From assembly GCF_001039355.2 (NCBI RefSeq), contig NW_019775812.1:6649-68648 (forward strand): 62,000 bases of DNA, written 5' to 3'. Position 1 is the stretch's first letter, and each line of letters opens with the position of its first letter. Of the stretch, positions 1 to 12,398 are shown piece by piece. The notes below the pieces were generated by a model, which worked only from the letters and a program-made list of their open reading frames with translations, searched no databases and was not told where the DNA came from. The DNA is from Lingula anatina. Taxonomy: Eukaryota; Brachiopoda; Lingulata; Lingulida; Lingulidae. The position numbers were made by a program, and so were the translations under genes.

Positions 1-545
1 TAATACATTAATTACAATAGCTCACACTCAACATTTCCCCTTAATGGTAGGATATTATCCGGAAAAAGATCCTTTGTAAATTCAGAACTTGCCAGCATAT
101 GTTACTATTTGTAAAGAGGGATAGGCCTGTTAGTTTGGCAAGTAAGATTTGTTAACTATCGTAATTTTGGATCTCCTTGATTGGTTACTAGAAAATTTAA
201 ATTTAAAATTTAGAAAACAAAGTAGAGTAGATTTGTTAAATTTTGTTTAATGTTTTTTATGTCTGCAAAATTGCCGTTTTTGGACTGAGTGTCCAGTTGT
301 TTAATGAGTTTTTTTTTTAATTGATTGATTTAATGACAAATACGAAATACTGAGATATATTTTCAGAAAAGATCAATATGGCTGGTGTTGTCCTTTTTTT
401 AAAATTAATTTTTGGCTGAATGTTATAATTTCTTTAATTAAAAAAAAAAATTCATGTTTTTTATACTGAGCTAGGATGAGGAACAAGTGCTAAATGCAGC
501 CAATAGGTTAAAGTTGGTAACAGTGTATTTTTTTTTATTTTTTAG

Positions 546-704
546 AAACTTGAAATAACCATGGAAATTCGGCAAGAGATTTATAAAAAATTAAGAAGCA
601 GTTTGGCATATAGAACTAAAATGAACTTCATAAACACTTTGAGAAGTAGATTTTTCGTGGGGAGGCTTGTGTTTAGACACAACACCCAAACACTGAATAT
701 GGAA
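546..704 (+). CDS. SMC6: SMC6 alternative exon, version A (divergent)
   Basis: Acceptor TTTTTTAG at 545, donor GTAAGT at 705, 159 nt (53 codons), phase 0 at both ends. It encodes the segment just before the ABC signature exon and aligns without gaps over 31 residues to the exon at 1376-1525 (11 identities, including R.K..FI..L..R..VG....F.H). It is less like the usual animal SMC6 sequence than version B. The frame is open and the splice sites are intact, so it may be a functional mutually exclusive exon or a decaying duplicate. Sequence alone does not decide. Confidence 0.6.
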
Positions 705-3700
705 GTAAGTTATGGAGTACAAGAAGTCTCAATTTGGGTATGAGGCTTGGTTGAGGCATGCCATATTAGAGACCATTCCCAGACCCTATCGTATTAACTA
801 TGGATCGATCCATCTCTGAGGGGATTCTCAACTTCAGTGGCTTAGATGTCTGTCACGCCTACTGTTAGGGGGTAATTAATTATTGTTTAGCTGCTTCAGT
901 AGGCGTGCCAGACATCTGGGCCTCTTAAGCTGAAAGCAATTTAGTTAGAATCTCCTTGGAGATAGGTAGGTCCTGTTAGATCGATCTAGGTACGGGAACC
1001 CAGTCTTAGAGACTTTGCGTAGTTCCTATGAACAGCCACTGACTGCCACCTACTTCCTTTTCATAAATTGGTCTAGGTTGGGATTAAAACTGGTTTACAA
1101 AGAAAAGGGTGCTACGGCTCATTTCTCTTGCAGATATGTAGCCAATGGATACTATCAGTTTATTTCAGCCTAAAAATTACTTTTTGCCAAAATTAAAAAA
1201 AAAAAAAGATTAATTTGTTAGATAAAAATGATTTGATAAACAGTTTTGACGCAATGCTTTTAAAAGAGGGGGTCAGCAGCAGTCGGTGGTTTTCTTTGGC
1301 TATTTGCCCTGTTCTGCATTGTGTTTGTGATAATTTTATTATTATTATTATTATTATTGTTATTAGCTACTACAGGATGTCATGGGGACCCGTCAACATC
1401 AGTTTATAGAGTTTCGCAAAATGATTGCTTTGAGAGCCAAATACTATTTCATCGTGATGTTGAGCAATCGAAGTTATGTTGGAAAGATGACATTTAATCA
1501 CAAACAGGAAATTCTCGAGCTGTCTGTAAGTGATGAAAAAGTTGTCTCTGAGAGACTAGAATACTGATACTACAGCCATTGTCTCTATATTTGCTAGATT
1601 GCTTGCCTGCTTGCTTGAAGTAGTTTGCCCTCTTAAGTCTACTAAACCATTCCCTGGGATTTGCATGTCATTGAGGCCATTCAAAATGAGAAGAGCCGAT
1701 TACTAGCTAGGCCATGACCTACATGAAAGGAAGAGCGCTTAATCCTGTAATGGTCTCTCTGCCTCTCACACGCCTCCCCACGTGTCGTCCCTGAAGGGAC
1801 ACTGTAATTAAATCTTGACTGGATTCAACCGGTCGAGGGACGAGGCGTGGGAGCCATGTGAGAGGCAGAGAGACCATTACAGGATTGAGCCGTCTTCCTT
1901 TCACGTAGGTCTGTAATATTTAGGTCATGGCCTAGCTAGCACTCAGATCTTCTCTTTCTGAATGGCCTCTTTAACTAAATAATCACTTGGGCTTTGCTGA
2001 AGGTACAAGGTAATTCTAAAGATAGCCTAGAGCCTTTATAGATTTTTTTTTGTCCTTGTATCACAAATTTTGCTTTATAACCCTCTGTTAGTAAATTTAT
2101 TGCCTTATCACACTTGCATGGGTGACAATAGAAGCAATGGCTGTAGTTTTTTTCTAGGGTGTTTGACTGTTTTTTTTTTTTTTAAGCATAATACTAACTC
2201 TTTCTAATATACATGAAAATGCTTTACTGCTATTATTAGCATTGTTAATTTTTAAAATTTTGGTTGCTTTGTTTAGTTTGAAGGTTCTTCAGAAAGATTC
2301 AGTGACAATATTGTTCATATCATGCTATGTATTTGTGCATACTATAGTGTCATCTTTTTGTTTGATTTATACAATTTGATATATAAAAATGAATGTATTC
2401 ATCTTATATATGTAGCTTCCTGTCCTTGTGTGTAAGAACAGTCAAACACCCAAAGCATCCTAGTATGACATTCATGTGTTGTGACTTGTGTGCCTTTACT
2501 TTATCTTTTCTAATGTAGGATCTGGTGCAAGTGGCCTTTAGAGCTTCAATTACTCTTTGATGTTATGGAATAATATTAATCTTGTTAGTTTGACAGATTT
2601 TTAACTAAAATATATGTGTTAGAAACTGCTATAAAATATCTTGTATCAAGGTGTAATTTTAAGGTACTTTATTCTTAACAGAAAAAAATCAACATATTAT
2701 ATAACTGGCATCCTTTTGGTGTTAAAAAGTTGTAAGTATATATTTTAAGAAACATACCAGATGTGATATTATCAGTTATTAGAAAAGAGATTGAAGTAGG
2801 TTCATCTTGCAGGTTCAGCCATCCAACCAGTCAGCAGAGGGTGCCAAAGACATGAGGGCACTGTCTGGGGGTGAAAGGTCATTCTCTACCGTCTGCTTCA
2901 TCTTAGCATTATGGGATGCCATGGAATCTCCTTTCAGGTGTATGGATGAGTTTGATGTCTACATGGTAAGTAATGGACACAGTATGAGTCACCTTGGTGA
3001 GAACCAATAGGGCAAAGTGTATAGCACTCCATACGTGAGTAACAAAAGGATATCTGTGGCCATGAATGTTGATGTTGGCGGTTACAACAAATGACTCATT
3101 ATTTCTGTTGGAAAACTTATGAATTTTACAGATGCTGTATTTTTTAAAAAGTAATATTGAGTGGAAGCAAGAAAATTTTAAAGTTGCCTACACAACAAAT
3201 GCCATATAAAAATGTAATATTAATGATCCTATAATAATGCAGCTAAAAGATTGATAATTTCTTGCCCATTGAAAAGATATGGTCATTACAGTAACTGTAG
3301 TTTGCCTTAACTGATCACTGAGATTTGTTTACTTCAGGACATGGTGAACAGAAGAATATCTATGGACATGTTGATGGAGGTAGCCAAGAACCAGAAGACT
3401 CGTCAGTTCATATTTCTGACACCACAGAACATGAGGTGATGGTTTATGTTTTAGCAATAGTTTATTGAGCTCTTAATGATGCATTCTCACTATAATCAGA
3501 CCTCTTCATTTATTTCATAGAATACAAGAACAGTATGAGATTATTTATAATAAGTATTACATGTGATGATTATCTTACAAATGTTTCTATATCATATTGT
3601 AGTGATGGGCTAAGTTATTTTATACCCACTGTTTGATGGAAATCTGGGTTGTAATTCTTGTGAACCACTGTTCCTTACAATTCATTTTATGCACCTTGGC

Positions 3701-3869
3701 CCTGTCGTTCAGACCTCTTTGTTAATTACTTATTGTTATTAATAATTTCAGCAACCTACAGCCGAGTCCCACCCTGAAGATCTTCAAGATGCCCGACCCG
3801 CAGAGAGGATCAGGGGTGATAGAAACCACCAGAGAACAGGAAGAGGAGCAAGAGGCTATGGCAACTTGA
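546..3869 (+). CDS. SMC6: SMC6, 3' part (C-terminal ATPase head)
   Basis: Structural maintenance of chromosomes 6 is an ATPase subunit of the SMC5/6 complex, which acts in nucleus on DNA repair and recombination intermediates. Exons read: 546-704 or 1376-1525 (alternatives), 2813-2965, 3338-3435, 3752-3869 (stop TGA 3867-3869). The 2813 exon carries the ABC signature LSGGERSF and the Walker B/D-loop stretch ending [11 protein letters not shown]; the 3338 exon continues [11 protein letters not shown] and ends TPQNM; the last exon gives a short acidic tail ending EQEAMAT. Phases are 0, 0, 0 and 2, all consistent. The 5' part (N-terminal head, coiled coils, hinge) lies outside the window. A possible AATAAA lies near 4591, beyond a MITE. 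Family assignment is very secure; which upstream exon is used is open. Confidence 0.93.
770..1012. repeat. Palindromic MITE, AGATCGATC family, divergent copy C
   Basis: It lies in the SMC6 intron between the two alternative exons. An imperfect hairpin forms from the arm around 843-870 (TGTCTGTCACGCCTACT) and its complement around 897-916. It shares GGGGGTAATTAATT, the GTAGGCG arm and GATCGATC boxes near both ends with the 212-bp elements at 4028-4239 and 10774-10985. No coding capacity. Ends are approximate. Confidence 0.6.
1376..1525 (+). CDS. SMC6: SMC6 alternative exon, version B (canonical-like)
   Basis: Acceptor CTACTACAG at 1375, donor GTAAGT at 1526, 150 nt (50 codons), phase 0 at both ends. 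Its residues ([20 protein letters not shown], then [11 protein letters not shown]) fit the conserved SMC6 stretch that enters the C-terminal ATPase head. It joins in frame to the exon at 2813, as does version A, which gives two interchangeable versions of one segment. Confidence 0.85.
1669..1975. repeat. Long-inverted-repeat (foldback) element
   Basis: Two arms of over 100 bp are near-perfect complements: the left arm starts around GCCATTCAAAATGAGAAGAG and contains CTAGCTAGGCCATGACCTAC and GTAATGGTCTCTCTGCCTCT. The right arm holds the same sequence inverted and ends with GAATGGCCTC. A loop of about 50 bp lies near 1790-1845. It is a MITE or foldback transposon in the SMC6 intron. The open frame at 1719-1904 on the minus strand is a by-product of the arms and is not a gene. 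Confidence 0.75.
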
Positions 3870-4027
3870 GGAACAAATCACAAATTTCTCCCAGTTGACT
3901 GCAATGTTGAATGGCAGAGATATCTCCCACAATTTCTTTGCAATGTTTTCTGGATTCTGTGGCATAGTACTTGATCAAGTTTTCATAATTTCCCCTGGTG
4001 GGGTTGGAGCTAATGTTCAACCTAAGA

Positions 4028-4239
4028 CCCCATTTCCAGAGATTAGATCGATCTACTTTAGATCGACCTAACTCCCTGGGGGTTCACGCTAAATAGCTGT
4101 CAGCCGGGCAGACACGAAAGTTAATTACCCCCTTACAGCTCGTAGTAGGCGGGACGGACATTTAAGCCGGATTATCTGACAGTAATCTAGTGAGACTCCC
4201 CGCGGGGATAGATCGATCTAAAAGCTCTGGGAATACAGC
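4028..4239. mobile_element. 212-bp MITE, copy A
   Basis: Non-coding 212-bp element, the inverse of the 212-bp element at 10774-10985. Ends are CCCCATTTCCAGAG and GGGAATACAGC; subterminal AGATCGATCT boxes occur on both sides; the centre is TAATTACCCCCTTA. Flanks CTAAGA (left) and CTTAAT (right) are a weak decayed target duplication. It lies downstream of the SMC6 stop codon, perhaps in its 3' UTR. Confidence 0.8.
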
Positions 4240-6330
4240 CTTAATTACACCTTGGTGACACGTGGTAACAGCTCTCCAGTTAACAGACACCAAGATGAGA
4301 CTAACTCCAACACAAGAAGGTCCTGACCTTGATAACTTAGTAAAATGCATATTTTGATTTTATTTTCATAACATGCTGGGTCTGGAGGGCCATAGATTGT
4401 TTAAAGTTGTCAGATCACATGGTGACTCATTGTGGTAGTACAGGGGACTGTCATCTAAATGGTAAATTGTGGCTGTCAGTCAGTTCCTGTGGTGACACTG
4501 TGTAATAATGACACTGGACATTCTTTGGTGCAGCATGTAGTCCAAATGGCAAAGGTAGCACTCATTTTGCACACAGGGGGAAATTGTGAAATAAAATTTT
4601 GTGGTTAAACAGTTAAAAAGACAACTTTTGTCTTGTGAAAAGCAAACTTATTCAGTCTTAAATATCAACACTTTGCCATTTTGTAAGTGCTTATACTGGT
4701 GCTAAATGATTCAGAGGGTGAGATGTAGACTAGAGAAGATAGATGTTTTCATCTAGAATGTTATCACAAGTAGGATTTTTATAACAAAACTGTTAATGAT
4801 GTTTAGATCCTTTGCTTTTAGTTATCTTGTTGATGCTTTCCCTAGATTTTATCTAGACTTGCTCACAACTGAACCATCAGCAGGATTTTAAAAAGCAAGG
4901 AGCTAAACATCACATCAAGCACATTCTTTAGTATAGCTGCTAACTGATCCAACGATACTATTTAAGTTTATTTTGTTTGTGACATAACGGATGGTAGATT
5001 GTTAGTAAACAATAAGAATTACAAGATTAGTGAAAATATGCCATATTAGATGAATTTACATTTCATGTATTGAATGTTAGTATCATTTACAATTTTATTT
5101 CTGTTTGTAGTTATATTTGGAGTTTTTTTACATGTTATGATTTAAATCTTTTGGGAAAATGAGAAACTCAAACATTTTCATTTATTTTTCTTGATCGTTT
5201 GATTATATTTGATTTGTAACACACACACATAAATACACACACGTGCATGCTCACAAAAAAACGTGGAAAAAAAAATTCCCCACCCAGTTTCGTTTTATCA
5301 TTATATTTATACATATGGAAATCCTTCAGTTTCACAGTACATGTTCTATGGTGGATGAATATTGTGGAGAGCCAAGTTATTTTTGCATGTGTCCTGTGTT
5401 TCTTGTGAAAGGTTTACTTGAACAATTAACATGTAAGGATTAAAAAATGCTAGCATAATAAAGATATTCTACTGTAAAAGTACATAAATTAATTGCACGA
5501 TTTCTAGCAGGAACTAGACTTATTTTTCGTTTAAGGCAAATTACTTTTCATCACAAATGGTGAATTAAACCGAAAAAATGTGCCACCAGTATACAGTTAA
5601 AGGTACCGGTACATTCTTTATTACATTTTTATGTAATTTTTCGCACCTATTTTTTTTTTTTTTTTTTTCAAATTGGAAAAAAATGTTTCTAAGTTTGGGT
5701 ACTGGTTTGATAAGTAAAAGACAATAACAAATGACATCATATCAGGGAAAATCTTCACGATGTTGATTTGATGCTTTGAAATCGCCCGTGCTTCAGATTT
5801 GACATTTCCACCCCACCCCCCTCCAAAACTCTAAAATTAAGCTTGTGTTCTCTGTTCTCTTCAATCTTTATATGTTTAAAAAAACTTAAAATAAATTTCG
5901 TCTGTCGACCTACAGATGGTCGCCGCTTGTTGATCAAGTCATCAATTTTGCCTGTTCTCATAGTGGAGAAGATCAAAACCTACGAGCCCAGTCTTCCTTG
6001 TTTGCATTATCTTTTGAGAAAATTATTTTTAAAAAGACTTAAAACAGACAGACAGTATTACTTTATCAGTCATTTTAATGAAATGCTGTTTAGGGAATTT
6101 TGAATTGTATTAGTAGAATGAGATTTTCCTTGGGATGTGTAATTTTAGTTTATGTGACGTTTGATGTTTGATAATAAAAACATGAATTACTAAACCTTGA
6201 AATTACTTGTTTTAACGTGTCATTTTGAAAAATTATATTTGCAGGAGATACCCATGTTTGACTTACGAAGGTTAGGCCCCTTCTATGTCCTTAAATCATT
6301 GTCAAGGGTTGAATAAGAAGTCTTGCATAT
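4240..6330. other. Intergenic: SMC6 3' flank
   Basis: I see no convincing gene. The stretch holds homopolymer runs (T-run 5651-5668), a short CA run at 5221-5242 and AATAAA-like signals. The open frames around 5243-5443, 5755-5976 and 5843-6103 have no recognisable domain and no splice context. Confidence 0.5.
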
Positions 6331-7437
6331 ACAGCATTGGTCAAAAAGGTTGTCCCACCCCTATTTCCATGTACTTTTATTTACAAAAGATCACCTCACA
6401 GCTGTGAACTGTTAGAAATAGTGCTTTTTATTACGGATACCGTGTCTAACATGATTAATGGTTAAAAAAATACAAAATAGTGGTGAAAATATACACATTT
6501 TATACCATTTAGTAAAATTTATAAGAGGTACCCTCTCAAATCGACTGTTTCACTGTGACTTCTACAGATGTAACGAAATGTCTATAAAATTGAAAAGGCG
6601 CCATCAAATGTCACCAAATTCAGACACAATTAGCATTAGGGTGTGCTCGTTAAAGATCACGTGCCTAACAGCGTGTGCGTCTACCGCGTACTGCAATTAT
6701 CTCCTGTAGGCGGCGCGACAAGCCTTCAACATGGGTAACAATTCTGTTATGTGGGATATTGTCCCATTCATCCTAAAGAGCGTGGCGGAATTGGTCAAGA
6801 TTATTTAGGAATTGGTTCTCCTCTGCAATGCACATTCCAATTTATGCCACAGGTGCTCAGTAGGATTAATATCAGGACTCAAAGACGGTTGTCCCATCCT
6901 CAGAGCCCTGTGTTTCTGCAACAAATCGTTTGCCAGACGAGAGCTGTGAGCAAGTGCGTCGTCACAATGAAGCCAGTAGTATCCCTGAAGTCATCTCTTG
7001 CAAATGGAGTGAGATTTCTGTTGAGAATGTTACATCAAAATGCCCCTGTTACGTTTTGTTCCAAAAGGAACAATGTACTAATACCATGGGCTTGGAATGT
7101 TCTCCAAATGCGGATTGATCTAACANGTGACTTCTACAGATGTAAAGAAATGTCTATAAAATTGAAAAGACGCCATCAAATGTCACCAAATTCACACACA
7201 ATTAGCATTAGGGTGTGCTCGTTAAAGATCACGTTAAAGATCACCTAACAGCGTGTGCGTCTACCGCGTACTGCAATTATCTCCTGTAGACGGCGCGACA
7301 AGCCTTCAACATGGGTAACAATTCTGTTATGTGGGATATTGTCCCATTCATCCTAAAGAGCGTGGCGGAATTGGTCAAAATTATTTAGGAATTGGTTCTC
7401 CTCTGCAATGCACATTCCGATTTATAAAGTCACACGT
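6331..7437 (-). mobile_element. Tc1/mariner-like element, broken
   Basis: The left end CAGCATTGGTCAAAAAGG sits after a TATA, matching TA target choice. Reading the minus strand from about 6930 to 6690 gives a Tc1-type transposase C-terminus: SPDINPTEHLW (the third catalytic acidic residue, the E of the DDE triad), then DEWDNIPHNRI and a basic tail. Stop codons and frame breaks make it a pseudogene. Part of the element is repeated: 6555-6838 recurs at 7128-7420, next to a single N at 7126, so either a local duplication or an assembly join is present. Confidence 0.75.
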
Positions 7438-8477
7438 CTAACACGCTCGACTGTCGCCCGTGACAGATGGCTTAATACACAAATAAGGTATTCTATAGAT
7501 GTTTATGTATTTCGTAGTTTCATTAACCGGTCATGGTAACAGTCAATTGTGACTGGACCTGAAATTTCATTCCCTGCGACGATTAGCATTGCACCGTTAG
7601 CCAATCTGCTCAATATTCGAATATTTTGATCTTGTAGCAGACCACGAGTAAATGAAGAAACACCGTTGGCTAAGACTGCTGTTCATTCACGCAGTGTGCA
7701 CAGAACTGAACAGAAACTGGTAAAAACTATAAAAAGACACGAAAAAAAAAAACAATAAAGTGAAATATCGAGATAATAAACTCAATATACTAAATAACTT
7801 AATTCATGTGATCTTAACAAAAAAAAAATCGATCTTTACATACGTGTAAGTTAACTGCACTAATTATTCTTTTTTTTTTAAATTTTAAACACTTACACTA
7901 AAACAATATCCAGACTCGTTTTTTCCGCTGCTAACTGGCTGCTCAGAGACGGCCATGACAATCTGAGCTGGTACTGTAATTTCATTTGATAACATAAATA
8001 TACATGTACGTGTTGTTCATGAAAATGCTACACCCATACCAACATAGACTTTAATAAACACGATGCTCATAACTAATTATGTTACTGATTATAATTATGA
8101 AAAACTTATGTAAACTTATGTAAACTACACAAAAAACCTCCATATAAGTGAATTACACTTGGTTAAATACATACATTTTACACAAGCTACACGTAATATT
8201 ATAACAAACTTCCACTCTGCCATAGGTAATAAATGACCGCGCAGAGTACTTGCAACATCGGCTTTTATACAGTTGACCACATGACTAAATGAACAGATGT
8301 TACTTAATTGAGCAGTGTTAGTAGTTTCTTCTCTAACACAATATAAATAAACATAAGAACATCGTGGAAATAAAAATAAATTTTGAGAACTACGCATATA
8401 ATTTCTGCCGTGTCGGCAACAGATCTCTTCCCTCAATTTTACTAAAGTGACTAACGTCATGATATTTTATTCTGTTT
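7438..8477. other. Intergenic, no gene recognised
   Basis: AT-rich sequence with poly-A runs (7741-7752, 7819-7828) and a T-run near 7869. The 111-residue open frame at 8125-8460 on the minus strand shows no domain and is probably chance. Confidence 0.4.
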
Positions 8478-9560
8478 CAGTCGAATATTTAGCTTAAGTT
8501 TAGATTGTGGTGGAAAGTTTGCTTTTGGAAGGGAATATTTTATTTTTGTATTTTCTGAGATGTTTTTGTGGTCGATTTTAGCCTTTCGTTTTGATTATTT
8601 TGCTTGAAACACCTTAATATGCTGCAATGTAGACCTACTTCTGATGTCCCCGATTGATAAGTTTTCGAGAAACCTAAATGTGGCAATAGCTAAGGCCTGT
8701 TTTTATCGTTGATGAATGAATCAGACAAAATTGTGTAATCTCACTCTTCCTTAACATTTCAATAATGCACAACGCATTTTATTTATCGTTGATGCGTAAA
8801 AATACATGCATAAAATGGAACAAATTACTCCCACTATCTCTTTTTAAAATGTATCATTTAGCCTTACAGATTAATTTGTTAAAATGAAGGTGAGGAGAAG
8901 AATAACTCATCCCCACATGTCTCGATCTCTGTTGTGCATCCTTATATATATAGTAGCTGACTCCTATCACTGCACATGATAAACATTATATAAATATTTA
9001 CTCATTCGCTGAGGCTAAGGCTCGTTTTATTTAATTTTCGTCATCATTTTCGTATCATAAGGAAGGTACTAATTTTATGTAACAGAAGGTCAAATATTTC
9101 TGTAGATGAGAGAGTAAGCCTGTGATCCCAACACCATAGCTTAATTGTCCTGCTTTAAGTCAACAAGGTAAGCAAAGTTGGTTAATTCTGCTATCAGGAA
9201 ATTATTCGAGTTGAATGTGTTATATTGGGTTTCAAACGACGACCTTTATTTGATGTTAAACCGAGTGCTATCGGCCTACTTCGATGTCAAGATAATGCCT
9301 TGCTGAATTGATTTTTAATTCTATAATCACGTACAGTGTAAAGAATAGTCATACATGTATTTTCCTTCAAACCAGGATCAATTATAAATTTACGTCAAAA
9401 TAAACAAAAATGACTTTAACATATCGTAAATGAGACATCCCATAAAGTAAACACCAAGAAGGTCACTTCTTCATATGATCTCTTCCCCTCACGTACTCCT
9501 GCGTGCACACAAGGATCGAATACTTCATTGAAACGAATCGAAACAAGTTATTGACTACAA
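8478..9560 (+). repeat. Unit upstream block, copy 1
   Basis: About 1 kb of non-coding sequence is clearly homologous to 40165-41190 and in part to 37695-38110. Shared landmarks in order: the GGGAATAT and GTCGATT segments, TGCAATG.AGACC, CAGACAAAA.TGT, GTCAACA.GGTAAG, TATTCGAG.TGAAT, TTTGATGT.AAA.CGAG and CACGTACTCCT. In copies 2 and 3 the block precedes the membrane-protein exon, so here it probably marks the original promoter or 5' region of the copy 1 gene, now separated from its first coding exon by about 14 kb of transposons. Promoter function is inferred. Confidence 0.65.
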
Positions 9561-10773
9561 AACATTGTGGATTTATAGCACATTTATGTTTCAGAGAGTG
9601 TTGCAACTTATTTTCTAGCTTTTGACAGCCTCTGATTTTTCTATAGTTACATGTACCATCAACTTTATTCTAGAGTTGCCTTCATAGTTTTTTTTTTCAA
9701 CCCATGGCCAGGCTGGCGTTTTCAATGATGTGTTCATGCGCTATTGAATAATTACTAGTAAATAAAAAGAAATTATTTTCCACGAGTATTTCACGTCTAA
9801 GATATAAGCGCGTTTATTTTACCCACAGATTTGCCCAAATAATTACTATTTATATAGGCTATGAACCAGGCCCCGTATGCACAAAAAACTTATCTTAAGT
9901 GAAAAATTCTCCTTAAAGCAATAATAACTCTTCGTTTCGGCCAAAAAATGAATTTTCCTGGAGTAAACAACAATTTTCCCATACTTACCAATGGTTAATG
10001 AATCCATTTTTACATTCAAAGTTAGTCCCTGGTTTTTTTCTACAAAGTTTGGTTTTTTGTTAAAATCTCTTAAGAGATTTTAACAGAGTATAGCCATCAA
10101 TGGAGGTCACGTGGTCTAAAGACAAGCTCAGATATCAGAATAATAGCTATAACTGCTGTTTTTGTGGTAAAACAGAATATATTATATTTCTGTGAGTTAT
10201 TCACAAGGTTTTTATTGTGAAATATAGATCTCATACGAAGAGTTATTATCCCTTTAACTTTATAAGAAAATTCTTAGCTGAGGAAGCCCCTTAAGTGGTG
10301 TGCACAAAGTGCCTTATGAATTTCCTAAGCCAAGAATTTTCTCAAATAATAGGAATTTCCTCAACTCTGTAGGATTTCTCTTATGTGTTGAGCTATGTTT
10401 AGCCTGTGCATTGACCAATAGAATTACCTGTTACGATAGCTCACACTGGGGAATTCCTGGGGAATCCATGTTTGAAGAAATCCTTTACTTGGATATGATA
10501 GGCCTATCAGTTATTATTAGAAGAGTTGAAATATCAATCGTGTAGGCCAAGAAGTTGTAACTTCTTGTGAAGGCCTAGTATTCTTCATACTCTGACAGAA
10601 AAGGAGGCATGTCATCCAATCCCCAGACCCAACACTAATAATAATAATAATAATCCAGTGACATAATTACATTTTAATCAAAAGGCTGTTGGCTGATACA
10701 TGTGCACCAAACTCCCCTATCAGTGATAATTCTGTAAAAAGGCCCCATAAAAAATATTAGTTTACCATCATTG

Positions 10774-10985
10774 GCTGTATTCCCAGAGCTTTTAGATCGA
10801 TCTATCCCCGCGGGGAGTCTCACTAGTTTACTGTCAGATAATCCGGCTTAAATGTCAGTCCCGCCTACTAAAAGCTGTAAGGGGGTAATTAACTTTCGTG
10901 TCCGCTCGGCTGACTGCTATTTAGCGTGAACCCCCAGGGAGTTAGATCGATCTAAAGTAGATCGATCTAATATCTGGAAATGGGG
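10774..10985. mobile_element. 212-bp MITE, copy B, inside Harbinger copy 1
   Basis: Inverted copy of 4028-4239 with the same 212-bp length. It is bounded by a 6-bp direct repeat TCATTG (10768-10773 and 10986-10991). The second Harbinger copy keeps the uninterrupted site (CAATGA at 22040-22045), so the ends and the target duplication are fixed by comparing an occupied with an empty site in the same window. Confidence 0.9.
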
Positions 10986-11925
10986 TCATTGTCACCTACA
11001 AGAAGTGATTCAGTAGGGCGTATTTTTGCTAATACAAAAACACATTGAATTTAAACAACGATGCCCGCCGGACCGTCATTACATACACTAAAATAGGGAA
11101 CGTGCCATGAGCAAAGCTAGTAGTAACATAAATTGCTGTGAGAGGCACTCTTAGTACAGGGAGAGTCTGTTTTTGTGCATGAGGTGCACATTTGATGGGG
11201 AAATTTTACATTATAATTTTTTTTATGTGAGCAGAAAAAGTAATGCGGCCGGGGATGATAAAGTAATATTTTTTCATGGGCCCTAGAAAAGAAATAAGCC
11301 CAGCATATATTTATTTCATGACTATGGCCATTTACATGTCATCGACTTATATGTTTTAAGTGTTATCTGTGATGAAAAACTGTGGCATGTAATTCATAAT
11401 ATTAATATTAATTTTAATTATTAATTTCACTATTGACCCCACGTATGCACATATTAAATTCCTATGTTAATTGTAAAAGTATTGATGCGTGAGATTCCGT
11501 ATTATCAGGTGGTTTTCGGGGATTGTCATGCCCTCTCCGTTATGATCTTTATTCAGAATACAAATAACAACATAGTAACTTTGAGCATCTTACCAGAATG
11601 GATAAATTTAAAACACTAATGACTGGTAAGGTTAATGAACATATTATTGCTCTTGCCAATTATTAATGGTTAGCCTTCCAAAAAAGGGACTGTGCTGCAC
11701 CCATTACCAGCTGAGTAGGTAGAGCCATTTGGGCTCTGCCAAATATGTTTTGTATTTTTCATACAAGGAGTCGTACAATATCACTATTTAACTTAATTCA
11801 TATTTATTTATATTTGCATTACTTTTGTACATTTTCATCTATCCATGTAGATGCATACGTTACAATGTGAAAAGCATTAAATGCGCATAAGCAACATGTT
11901 ATAAAAAGTGCCCACTCAAAATTGT

Positions 11926-12249
11926 TCACTTTAGATATCCCTGAACAGAACGACAAATTACAGATGTAACTGCCAGAAGATCCGTAATGAAAAGTATCCC
12001 CGCTCTATCAAAATGAAATCGCTGGTAAATCTCATGATCTGGGTAAAAATCCAAAGGATTTTTGCGGTCCCGAAATATTCTTGGTCTTGCGACTGCCCAT
12101 TCCAGTTCATCCACTTCTTCACGATAAGCAGCAATAATAAGAGCGATAGAGAAATAATGGTGCTGCACAGCTTTGATTAGCACAAATGAATGCCACTGTG
12201 TTGTACAGTCACTGAATCTAAGGACAAAATTTCCACTTAAGAGACCCAA
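11926..12249 (-). pseudogene. Harbinger transposase N-terminal fragment (copy 1)
   Basis: The frame contains YREEVDELEWAVARPRIFRD, then the segments NPLDFYPDHEIYQRFHFDR and GILFITDLL, the N-terminal region typical of HARBI1-like transposases (an arginine-rich start followed by RYRF.R.GI..L). The DDE core is absent; the frame ends after VTSVICRSV. It is close to the copy at 19934-20230, so both derive from one family. Non-functional. Confidence 0.8.
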
Positions 12250-12398
12250 TGAGGTACCTTAAAGTTAAGGAGATATTTGGGGAAATTCTCATCTTAAGAT
12301 GCTTTGTGCGTACCACTTATGTTAAGGATGATCACTTAAGGAAATTCTTAGGGAAATTCTTAAAAAAATACACTTAAGATGTTTTGTGCATACGGGGC

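Noticed and set aside
6751-7248. 165-residue plus-strand frame containing X
   Set aside because: Antisense of the Tc1 transposase and it crosses an N; the minus strand shows the conserved SPDINPTEHLW motif.
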